From Microcoleus sp036704825 (GTDB taxonomy: Bacteria; Cyanobacteriota; Cyanobacteriia; Cyanobacteriales; Microcoleaceae), in contig JAUBSN010000028.1 in assembly GCA_036704825.1 (NCBI GenBank), forward strand, positions 1 through 64,000: a stretch of 64,000 nucleotides of DNA, in the 5' to 3' direction. The stretch's first letter is position 1. Each line of letters opens with the position of its first letter. The notes under the pieces are model-generated. The model worked only from the letters and a program-made list of their open reading frames with translations, did not search any database and was not told the DNA's origin. Position numbers and translations under genes: made by a program. Of this stretch, positions 46,564 to 54,734 are shown piece by piece.

Positions 46564-46807
46564 TTTCAAGTTCTCTCCTACATTTTGTATAATGTTTAAG
46601 TCTTTAACTATAGCATAGCGAAACCCCAAACTCTCAACCTAGCCCAACTCCCCCAACTCCTGCAAACCCAACTCACCCAAACTAACCTCCACCAAAGCCT
46701 CCAACCCCTCTGCATCGACGGCGGCAAATTCGATAACCTTGTCGATCGCCCCGCCGCCGACATCTACCTGCAACTAATGAAGTCGCAATTATCAAGGTGT
46801 TTCATAC
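46564..46807. other. Gap between the DUF262-HNH gene and aspS
   Basis: The right half of the gap has a plus-strand frame without start (about 46640-46776) with a protein-like run LQPLCIDGGKFDNLVDRPAA, possibly the tail of a lost gene. The left part should hold the promoter of the DUF262-HNH gene; TATACA is present near 46590 (minus strand), but no convincing -35 is seen. Confidence 0.35.
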
Positions 46808-48595
46808 TTATGACTTCGGCGTATAAGTCGATCGCACTTGCAACTCCTTCAACTGCTTCTCATCCACACCAGCCGGCGCATTCGTCAGCAAACAACCAGC
46901 CTGCTGCGTCTTCGGAAACGCAATCACATCGCGAATCGATTCCTCGCCCGCCAACAGCATCACCAACCGATCCAAACCGTAAGCAATGCCTCCGTGGGGC
47001 GGAGTTCCATACTCAAACGCCTCCAACAAAAAGCCAAACTTATTGTAAGCTTCCTCAGTCGATAAGCCGATCGCCTCAAACACCTTTTCCTGAACATCCC
47101 GCTGGTAAATCCGCAGAGAACCGCCGCCGACTTCTGTGCCGTTTAACACCAAATCGTAAGCTTGAGCCCTCGCAGTTTTCAAATCGTTAATATCGTCAGG
47201 ATGCGGCGCAGTAAACGGGTGGTGCAAAGCTTCCAAACGCTTCTCGTCAGCGTTCCATTCAAACATCGGGAAATCTGTCACCCACAGCAGATTCATCTTG
47301 TCTTTGTCAATCAATCCCAATTCATTACCGACAAACAAACGCAATCTATCCAAAGTCTTATTGACAGTTGTCGCGTCGGCTGCTGCAAATAACAACAAAT
47401 GACCTGGTTGCGCGCCCGTGCGATCGAGCAATTCCTGTTTTTGCGCTTCCGTCAAATTATCCTTAATAGCGCCGATCGTATCAATTTCGCCATTATCCCG
47501 CACCCGGATGTAAGCCAATCCCTTCGCACCCGCTTCGCTAGCTTCCTTAAACAAATCGCCACCCGGTTTGATCCGCACGTTAGAAATCGCATCATTCCCG
47601 CCCGGAATCGGCAAAACTTTCACAATTCCGCCCGCAGCAACCGCCCCGGAAAATACCTTAAATCCCGAATCTTTCATCAAATCGGAAACATCGACTAATT
47701 CCATACCGAAGCGAGTGTCTGGTTTGTCGCTACCGTAGCGATCCATCGCTTCCGCGTAAGTCAAGCGCGGAAAAGGACGGGGCAATTCTACCCCTTTGAC
47801 ACTTTGGAAAATCTGGGAGACTAAACCTTCGTTTAATTCGATAACTTCTTCTAAAGACATGAAACTCATTTCCATGTCTAATTGTGTAAATTCCGGCTGT
47901 CTGTCGGCGCGCAAATCTTCATCGCGGAAACAGCGGGCAATCTGATAATATCTGTCCAAACCCGAAACCATTAACAATTGTTTGAACAACTGCGGCGACT
48001 GCGGCAAAGCGTACCAATTCCCCAAATTGACGCGGCTGGGCACTAAATAATCTCTCGCACCTTCAGGAGTCGATCGCGTTAAAATCGGTGTTTCAACTTC
48101 TATAAAACCTCCCACATCTTCCAGGTAGCGGCGCATAGCTTTGACGACTTGGTGGCGAAGCTGCAAATTGCGACTCATGCGATCGCGCCGCAAGTCCAAA
48201 TAGCGATATTTCAGCCGCAAATCTTCCCGGACGCTTTCATTTTCCGCCGTCGCCACCTGAAACGGTAACTGTTTGCGAACCGCATTTAACAACTCAATTT
48301 CGTCAGCGTAAATTTCTACTTCACCCGTAGGCAATTTCGGGTTGAGGGAATCTTCGGGGCGGCCGGTGACTCGCCCGGTAATTTTAACCACGTATTCGCT
48401 GCGTAAAGCCTCAGCCCCGTGATAGGAATCGGGGGTACGTTCAGGATCGCTGACAATTTGCACGATACCCGATCGATCGCGCACATCCAGAAAAATGACC
48501 CCGCCATGATCGCGGCGGCGATCCACCCAGCCGTAAAGGGTGACAGTCTCTCCGATGTGTTCGCTTCGCAGTTCGCCGCAGTAGTAAGTTCTCAT
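46808..48595 (-). CDS. aspS: Aspartyl-tRNA synthetase
   Basis: 595 aa, the normal length for the bacterial-type class II enzyme. The anticodon-binding OB fold is at the start (YGWVDRRRDHGGVIFLDVRD). Motif 2 is ARCFRDEDLRADRQPEFTQL. A GAD insertion occupies the middle, and motif 3 is GIAYGLDRLVMLLAG near the C-terminus. It charges tRNA-Asp, and in some bacteria also tRNA-Asn. It is a single housekeeping gene, not linked to its neighbours. Confidence 0.97.
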   Translation of the reverse strand: MRTYYCGELRSEHIGETVTLYGWVDRRRDHGGVIFLDVRDRSGIVQIVSDPERTPDSYHGAEALRSEYVVKITGRVTGRPEDSLNPKLPTGEVEIYADEIELLNAVRKQLPFQVATAENESVREDLRLKYRYLDLRRDRMSRNLQLRHQVVKAMRRYLEDVGGFIEVETPILTRSTPEGARDYLVPSRVNLGNWYALPQSPQLFKQLLMVSGLDRYYQIARCFRDEDLRADRQPEFTQLDMEMSFMSLEEVIELNEGLVSQIFQSVKGVELPRPFPRLTYAEAMDRYGSDKPDTRFGMELVDVSDLMKDSGFKVFSGAVAAGGIVKVLPIPGGNDAISNVRIKPGGDLFKEASEAGAKGLAYIRVRDNGEIDTIGAIKDNLTEAQKQELLDRTGAQPGHLLLFAAADATTVNKTLDRLRLFVGNELGLIDKDKMNLLWVTDFPMFEWNADEKRLEALHHPFTAPHPDDINDLKTARAQAYDLVLNGTEVGGGSLRIYQRDVQEKVFEAIGLSTEEAYNKFGFLLEAFEYGTPPHGGIAYGLDRLVMLLAGEESIRDVIAFPKTQQAGCLLTNAPAGVDEKQLKELQVRSTYTPKS

Positions 48596-48675
48596 GGTTG
48601 GGGGTTATGGACTAAAAATAAAGCTTTTTGATTATAGCGCTTAGTGTCAAAACCTTTTATGAACAGACAAGATGC

Positions 48676-48710
48676 CTGTGAAGCGAGAAAATTCAATCTT
48701 CGCTTCACAG
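48676..48710. repeat. Hairpin CTGTGAAGCGA / TCGCTTCACAG
   Basis: 11-bp perfect arms with a 13-nt loop, 40 nt past the stop of the helical repeat gene and flanked by imperfect GAACAG-type repeats. It has no T-run, so it is better read as a dispersed repeat than a terminator. Confidence 0.45.
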
Positions 48711-48750
48711 ACCGGAGTGCCTGTTCTTTAAAATGCTGCCATATCTGAGT

Positions 48751-49338
48751 TTAATGCTTCTTGTCAAAAAACGCCGTCAGCGCGTTCCATGCAGACTTAG
48801 CCGTCTCTGTCAAGCGAATGTTTAGCGACTCAATTTGCCTCACAATCAGGTGCCAATTCTTTTCAGCTTCCGTCTGAATGTGGTCAACAGCTTGTTCGAC
48901 GCGATCGCGTTCGATCAATTTATTTTGTTCCACCGCTTCTCGCGCTTGTCGCACTGCTTTCAAATAAGCTTCGCGACTGACTTCCCCTGCATCTTGCACC
49001 TGCGCTTGCGCCCGCGTTTTAATCGCATCTACCACCAGCCAATTTTTCTCAGTTTCTTGTTTAATCAGCCTGACTGCTTCTGTGAATCTCTCGTGGGCGA
49101 GATCCTTATTTTGTTCGATCGCCCCGGACGCCTTATTCACAGCTTTTAAATAAGCTTCGCGGGTGAGTTCGCCTGCTGCTTGCACTTCGGCGGCGGCGCG
49201 TTTTTTAATTGCTTCAAACAGCGCCGCAGTTTCTGCGATCGCCTCATCATTCGCGTCGGGCATCTCTTTTTTGACGAGTTCCGTCGTTTCTATAGTTGCC
49301 TCTAAAATTGGTTCCTCTGTTACTTTTGGATCTGTCAT
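48751..49338 (-). CDS. Helical protein with two 59-residue tandem repeats
   Basis: 195 aa from the ATG at 49338 (GGAG 8-10 nt upstream; the frame is open to 49362). Two repeats of about 59 residues each contain a REAYLKAV block (GELTREAYLKAV, GEVSREAYLKAV) and end in a (Q)TEAEKNW/QETEKNW motif. They are rich in Ala, Glu, Gln and Lys and predicted fully helical. No signal peptide or membrane segment is seen. The family is not known to me; it could be a stress- or surface-related coiled protein. Confidence 0.7.
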   Translation of the reverse strand: MTDPKVTEEPILEATIETTELVKKEMPDANDEAIAETAALFEAIKKRAAAEVQAAGELTREAYLKAVNKASGAIEQNKDLAHERFTEAVRLIKQETEKNWLVVDAIKTRAQAQVQDAGEVSREAYLKAVRQAREAVEQNKLIERDRVEQAVDHIQTEAEKNWHLIVRQIESLNIRLTETAKSAWNALTAFFDKKH

Positions 49339-49705
49339 ATCAATCTTCTCCTTTGGTAGCAAACATTTTCAAAAAATCTCACAGTCCCCGGATGCAGACT
49401 TTGTATGTCTAGCCCCAGATTAATTCGGGCAGACTCTGTTAATTTAGCACTTGTTTGCATTGTAGCTGCACAATCATAACTCATGTGGAGGATACCGCCT
49501 ATTTTTCGGTACGGTTTAGCGCACCTCAGTCATCAGTCATCAGTCATCAGTCATCAGTCATTAGTTATTAGTCATTAGTCATCATTCATTAGTTATTAGT
49601 TTTTTCAATTATCAACGCTTTTTGACCAAAGTCCCAATTTCCAATTTCCACTAATCTATAAGATCGCTCACATCTAAGAATCTAATAATTTTCCGTAATT
49701 TTTTT
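49339..49705. repeat. Intergenic region with tandem CATCAGT repeats
   Basis: 49526-49600 holds about ten degenerate copies of a 7-bp unit (CATCAGT/CATTAGT). The rest is AT-rich and carries no recognisable gene. Confidence 0.7.
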
Positions 49706-50181
49706 ATGATACCAGACCCTAATTTTCGAGTTCCGATCGCAATTAGTTTAGGTGCCGTTGCCAGTGCTTTGAGCCGGTATTATATCACCTTGTGGTTTGC
49801 CAATCGTTTCGGTACGGCTTTTCCCTACAGAATTTTTTTTATTAATACAGCAGATTCCACGTTTATGAAGGACACCCGCTTATCGATATCCCGCCGCAGG
49901 GACGCGGCGAAAGCCTTTGTCCCTACTTCATAAACCTGGAATACGCTGTATGACTGGTTGCTGGGCTATGGGATTTTTATCGCCCTCGCTTTTGAACGAG
50001 GTTAATGGTAGCAACGGGCTTTTTGGGTGCTTATACTACTTTTTCAACTTACGGTTTAGAGACGAATGTCTTGTGGCGCGATCGATCTTACAGCATCGCC
50101 GCTGTTTACTGGGCAGGCAGTGCCATACTAGGAGTAATTGCAGTTCAGTTGGGCATCATTTTAGCGCGAATTGGCAAATAG
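49706..50181 (+). pseudogene. crcB: Broken crcB/fluC fluoride channel gene
   Basis: The first 47 codons encode ISLGAVASALSRYYITLWFA and a FPY...FFIN segment, the start of a CrcB fluoride channel. The rest is split off by a 101-bp insertion. After it GCWAMGF is readable, then a lost base (FIALAF out of frame) and a deletion. The C-terminal part returns as VATGFLGAYTTFSTYGLE (the conserved GxxGxYTTFST motif) and runs to TAG at 50181. The protein cannot be made. Confidence 0.8.
49848..49948. mobile_element. 101-bp MITE with TA target duplication
   Basis: Imperfect terminal inverted repeats of about 23 bp (CAGCAGATTCCACGTTTATG and the complement of the right end, CAGCGTATTCCAGGTTTATG) are flanked by TA on both sides. 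Removing the element and one TA restores the crcB reading ATTAATATGACTGG (I-N-M-T-G). A TA target site is typical of IS630/Tc1-mariner elements, of which a remnant lies at 37.56 kb. Confidence 0.75.
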
Positions 50182-50522
50182 ATAGATAAAATCGGTTTGT
50201 GCAAATAATACCAGTTAAAAAAAGAATGCAACTGTAGGCAAACTCCCCACCCATACAGCATCAGTCAGTAGATTTTAGATCGGGATTGCGGACAATATCT
50301 AAGACATTTTTCGATCGCACACACCCTTAATCTAATAGAGGCAGAACTTTTAACGGGGTTGCTACCCTGTCAGGTTTAGGTGTGATGATGTGTACAGCAT
50401 CGTGTTTTCCGGGCCAGGGGCTAAAGTCTGCAAGCTGTTTCCCTATCTTGTTTTCTGTTTACTCTTTCTCGGTTGAACTTACGTTTAATAAATAATGCTT
50501 ATGGCGCTCGATATCGCTGTTC
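50182..50522. other. Intergenic stretch without recognisable gene
   Basis: AT-rich DNA after the broken crcB. No coding region, RNA gene or clear hairpin is recognised. A GCGCTCGATATCGCTGTTCTCA run near 50500 resembles the outer arm of the palindrome at 6822. Confidence 0.4.
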
Positions 50523-51497
50523 TCAAAAGAAAGGTTGATGATTGAAACAGCGTTTGGTGCGTTTATGCTCGTACATTAGTTTGTCAGCCTTTGCCAGCAA
50601 TTTTTCTAATAAAACTTCATTGTTTAAATCCCCAAACTCCACACCAAGACTTATTGATATATAAGCTCGCTCGGACTGTTGATTAAAGCGGTCTATATTT
50701 TCTTGCAGCCGAGCATGGAAATTAATAGATGAATTACCCGAAAAGTTAGTAAGAAATAAAGCAAATTCATCTCCTCCCAGTCGAGCCACAATATCCGCCT
50801 CCCGAAAGGTTTGCTTCAATATTTTAGCTGCATCAACGATTACTCTGTCTCCCATTTCGTGTCCTAAAGTGTCGTTAATGTTTTTCAAACCATCTAAGTC
50901 AGCGAACAAAATAAAATAGGATGTTTGCGTGCGCCGAGCAATTTTTAGTTGTTGCTCTGCTAGTAAAAAAAAGCCCCGTCGGTTATATAATCCAGTTAAT
51001 TCATCGGTCACGGATAGCTGCCTTACTTCTGCTTCTGCCCTCAGACGTTCTTGGATTTCGTGTTCTAAACGTTGATTTTGTTCTAGCAGTTGTTGGCGTT
51101 GCTGTTGGATGAGTAATTGATTTTTTACTCGCATCAGCACTTCCTGCTCTTGAAAGGGTTTGGTAATATAGTCTACACCACCGAGTTCAAAGGCTCGTAC
51201 CTTGTTTTCCAGTCGTTCGAGCGCACTGATAAAAATAACCGGGATCTGAGCACTCGCTTCCGATGCTTTTAACTTTTGGCACACTTCGTACCCATTCATC
51301 TGGGGCATATTGATGTCAAGTAAAATCAAAGTCGGGGGGTCGCGATGAACACCTTGGAGTGCCATTCTGCCGTTGAGAGCTTTACGCACAATATAGCCCT
51401 GTGACTCTAGAATTTTGGCTAACAAGCGCAGATTGTCTGGGGTATCATCCACGATGAGAATATTCGTTTGGGCCGCAAGTTTCAATAGAGTTGTCAT
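50523..51497 (-). CDS. Response regulator-diguanylate cyclase (REC-GGDEF)
   Basis: 324 aa from the ATG at 51497 (AGGA about 8 nt upstream). The receiver domain (10-125) has ILIVDDTPDN, LILLDINMPQMNGYE with the phosphorylated Asp, and a Lys in DYITKPF. A helical linker precedes a GGDEF domain with LTGLYNRRGF, FADLDGLKNIND and an intact GGDEF, plus RxxD (READ) five residues upstream, the inhibitory c-di-GMP site. It should make cyclic di-GMP when phosphorylated. It starts 10 bp after the phytochrome kinase gene, so a light- or redox-linked two-component pair is likely. Confidence 0.93.
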   Translation of the reverse strand: MTTLLKLAAQTNILIVDDTPDNLRLLAKILESQGYIVRKALNGRMALQGVHRDPPTLILLDINMPQMNGYEVCQKLKASEASAQIPVIFISALERLENKVRAFELGGVDYITKPFQEQEVLMRVKNQLLIQQQRQQLLEQNQRLEHEIQERLRAEAEVRQLSVTDELTGLYNRRGFFLLAEQQLKIARRTQTSYFILFADLDGLKNINDTLGHEMGDRVIVDAAKILKQTFREADIVARLGGDEFALFLTNFSGNSSINFHARLQENIDRFNQQSERAYISISLGVEFGDLNNEVLLEKLLAKADKLMYEHKRTKRCFNHQPFF

Positions 51498-51507
51498 GGT
51501 CTTGTTC

Positions 51508-54500
51508 CTAAATCTGGGTGAGAGTTGCGATCGCTTCAAGCTGAAAGTTATCGACCAAATAAGTCATCGCCTCGATGAAATCTTGTTGATCCTTGGGAAT
51601 TTGAGCGATAAGTTGATAAAGCTTATTATCACTAAGATCGAGTGCTGCTTCGTGAACTTCTGCAATCCACTTGGTTGGCATGGTTTTCAAAGCAGGAGTA
51701 AATATCTTTGGTGGCGAAGCTGATGACTCTCGCGGAACTTGTTCGGCGTAACAGTAGCGGACACCCAAGTGATGAGCTATTTTATCGAAAAGCGTGTCTT
51801 CAGTAAACGGCTTGGTAATGTAGTCATCGCAACCGACTTGCAAGCTGGCGGTGCGATCGTCTTCAAAAGCATAGGCAGTTAGGGCAATGATGCGTGTCCT
51901 CGGTGTGTTGTCCTGTGGAATTTCCTCTCTCGTGTCTGTTGGTGACGAATGACGCATGACTGATGACTCTTGCGATCGAATCTGTCTCGTGGCTTCATAA
52001 CCATCCATGACAGGCATTTGAATGTCCATCAAAATCAGGTCAGGATGCCATGCTTGCCAACAAGCGATCGCCTCTGCCCCATTTTCCACCGCACACACAT
52101 CAAACCCAACTGACTCCAGCAGTGTCACCAGCAGTTGCTGATTTTCTGAAACGTCTTCTACTACTAGAATTCGGTAGATACGTTGCCCTGGTTCCAGCCC
52201 GACAATCCGATTGCTAGTTTCAGTTTCCTCTAAATCAAGCGAGTTTGGTAGCTCCAAAACAACTTTGCAGGTAAAAGTCGATCCTCGATCCAGAGTGCTT
52301 CGCACCGTGATATCGCCGGACATCAGACGCGCAAACTCACGACTGATAGACAGTCCTAAACCCGTTCCCCGATCGTGACAACTGCGATCGGTTTGCATGA
52401 AAGCGTCAAAAATTGATTCTAAATCTGAGGGAGAAATGCCCGATCCGGTATCTTCAACTTCGAGACACAGGGTAATAGTTGGTTTAATATCAGGTTGATT
52501 GGTGGCACCATCGTGTAGCGTACCGGATGGCAGATCATCAGATGCAAAAGCTTTGCCGTGCAGTGCAATCTTTCCTGTTGTTGTAAACTTGATTGCGTTC
52601 CCAAGCAGATTAATCAAGATTTGGCGAAGTTTTGCTCGATCGCCGCAGACATAACAGGGGACAGTAGCATCCCACTCGCTGCTCAGATGTAACCCTTTCT
52701 CAAGCGCTTTGAGGGTGAACATCTCGTTAATAGAACCAAGCAGTCGATGCAGATTAAAACAGCTTTTACTCAGTACCAATTGCCCTGCTTCAATCCTGGA
52801 CATTTGCAAAACATCGTCGATCAATGTCAGCAGGTGTTCCCCACTGCGGCTAATGATGCCTAAATGCTCTTGAAATTCTTCTGGGATATGGGGGCTGCGG
52901 TTCATAAGCTGGGTAAATCCCAGAATGGCGTTGAGTGGCGTTCTGAGTTCGTGGCTCATGTTGGCAAGGAACTGGCTTTTGGCACGGTTGGCTATTGCTG
53001 CCCTTTCTGCGGCTTGTTCTAGGGCAGCTTGGGAAAATTCCAACACCGCCAGCATCAGGATATTTCTCATTTCGGCTGCAGCTTCTAACTCTGCCATCTG
53101 CCACGGATAAGACATTTCCCGCACGGTCTCTTTCCACAGTTCAAAGGATTTGCGGGGAGACAGGTGCATTTTTCCAATTTCGTCGATCGACACAGAGTCC
53201 TGCGGATTGCCTGCCCAGTTTACGGTTTGAATTTGTTCGGGTCGGAACCAAAGGATATGGTATGACTTTTGTTTGGTGTAGCATAGCAAGATTGAGATTG
53301 CTAAAACACCGCTAGCTCGATCTTTGAATTGCTTCGCTTGGGGATACAACTGAGACAGAGAAGCCGTTGCAAACACTCGTTCCTGGTTGTGTTGCAGCAA
53401 CCACTGTACAAGCTCGTTAACATCTGCTTCAGATGGTGTTTCACCCACTAATGTCAGACGACCGTCGAGCAGAATTGCTGCCCCTTGAGCGTGAACCAAA
53501 TCTAGCAGTTGAGAGGTATCTTGGGTCAATACCTCTTCGATCGCATTAGACTCTTGCCGGAATGCTTGCTGAAGTTGCTCCTGAATGTTTTTCCCCTGCG
53601 ATCGGTAAACGTTCAATTCGCGCTGTTGCTGGTGTACCAGTTCGATCGAGGCAAATTGTCCTAAAAATTCACAGGTTTTGCGAGTTTCGTAATCTATCAA
53701 TCGCGGGCTGTAATGGTGACAGGCAATTAATCCCCAGAGGCGCCGATCGTCAATTAACGAAATCGTCAGTGTCCCGGCAACTCCCATATTCTGCAAATAT
53801 TCAATGTGGTAGGGAGATACTCCCCTCAACACACAGGCACTTAGATCCTGGGGTTTATCGGTTAGGGGATGGTTGGTGGGAATTAGGCGGGCCGGGGTGT
53901 AATTGATATTGGGAATTTGGCGCACCCAGTTGCGGTAAAACAATTTACGGGCGGGTACGGGAATATCGATCGCCGGGTAATGCAATCCCTGGTAGCTTTC
54001 CAGATAGCTTTCTTTCTCTTCGGCAATCACCACCCCATGATCGTCGGCTTCAAAGCGATAGACCATCACGCGATCGAACCCAGTCGTGGCTTTCACTTCT
54101 CTAGCAATCGTTTGAGCTAAATCAGAAAGACCGTTCGTACTGCGAAGGTTGATGATAATTGTATGCAGGCGATGATAGAAATCGATTGCACGATTGTTTT
54201 CAACAGGCAATTCTGGTTCTAGCTCGAGAATCAACCCATCTGGTGTCTGATACAGCGTGCTTCTAAAATTTTGATTTTTGCCGTGTTTTCGATGTATTTT
54301 TAGCTCTAAATAATTCTGAATGTCTGGTGTCTTTTTAGTAGTTAAATAGCTGACAATTTTTTCTACTTGAGCATTGGAAAATAACCGCTGCAATGGCTGG
54401 TCCAGCAATTCTTCTGCCGCCATGCCAAAAAACTCTTCTACATTTTCACTTACCTGTAAAATCTTGAGGTCTGTTCCTTGCAGCAAGAAAACGATTCCGT

Positions 54501-54606
54501 GAGGCTGAATATGACCGGGAGCATACACCGATTCTTCGGTACAGTCCTCTAAACTTGTTAAATCGAAAGGAGTGAGTTGGGATTGTCCTGTAACGTTTTG
54601 ATGCAT
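51508..54606 (-). CDS. Bacteriophytochrome-type hybrid histidine kinase
   Basis: 1032 aa. The N-terminal PAS contains Cys22 in LEDCTEESVYAPGHIQPHG, the site where bacteriophytochromes bind biliverdin. The GAF part has YPAIDIP and LRGVSPYHIEYLQNMGV, where Cph1-type phytochromes would have Cys but Tyr is found and the His is kept. A PHY domain and a short linker follow. The histidine kinase has SHELRTPLN near 550, with NAIKF and DTGSGIS ATP-site blocks. A C-terminal receiver has LILMDIQMPVMDGYE near 857. It should sense red/far-red light and pass phosphate to its own receiver or to the REC-GGDEF protein encoded next. Confidence 0.92.
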   Translation of the reverse strand: MHQNVTGQSQLTPFDLTSLEDCTEESVYAPGHIQPHGIVFLLQGTDLKILQVSENVEEFFGMAAEELLDQPLQRLFSNAQVEKIVSYLTTKKTPDIQNYLELKIHRKHGKNQNFRSTLYQTPDGLILELEPELPVENNRAIDFYHRLHTIIINLRSTNGLSDLAQTIAREVKATTGFDRVMVYRFEADDHGVVIAEEKESYLESYQGLHYPAIDIPVPARKLFYRNWVRQIPNINYTPARLIPTNHPLTDKPQDLSACVLRGVSPYHIEYLQNMGVAGTLTISLIDDRRLWGLIACHHYSPRLIDYETRKTCEFLGQFASIELVHQQQRELNVYRSQGKNIQEQLQQAFRQESNAIEEVLTQDTSQLLDLVHAQGAAILLDGRLTLVGETPSEADVNELVQWLLQHNQERVFATASLSQLYPQAKQFKDRASGVLAISILLCYTKQKSYHILWFRPEQIQTVNWAGNPQDSVSIDEIGKMHLSPRKSFELWKETVREMSYPWQMAELEAAAEMRNILMLAVLEFSQAALEQAAERAAIANRAKSQFLANMSHELRTPLNAILGFTQLMNRSPHIPEEFQEHLGIISRSGEHLLTLIDDVLQMSRIEAGQLVLSKSCFNLHRLLGSINEMFTLKALEKGLHLSSEWDATVPCYVCGDRAKLRQILINLLGNAIKFTTTGKIALHGKAFASDDLPSGTLHDGATNQPDIKPTITLCLEVEDTGSGISPSDLESIFDAFMQTDRSCHDRGTGLGLSISREFARLMSGDITVRSTLDRGSTFTCKVVLELPNSLDLEETETSNRIVGLEPGQRIYRILVVEDVSENQQLLVTLLESVGFDVCAVENGAEAIACWQAWHPDLILMDIQMPVMDGYEATRQIRSQESSVMRHSSPTDTREEIPQDNTPRTRIIALTAYAFEDDRTASLQVGCDDYITKPFTEDTLFDKIAHHLGVRYCYAEQVPRESSASPPKIFTPALKTMPTKWIAEVHEAALDLSDNKLYQLIAQIPKDQQDFIEAMTYLVDNFQLEAIATLTQI

Positions 54607-54734
54607 TTTATGTTAGTGATTTTAAATAAAAATTCAGCAGTCTTTTTTTTCAAAAAGTACCAAAATTTGGCTTTTGTTTCTGTGCGCTGTTCCTAATTTC
54701 CCAGTCACAATCAAACGTTTAACTGCTGAACAGC

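Noticed and set aside
49706..49933. Intact 75-aa small protein
   Set aside because: It is the crcB start read into the inserted MITE; the second half is not CrcB and the true C-terminus follows later.
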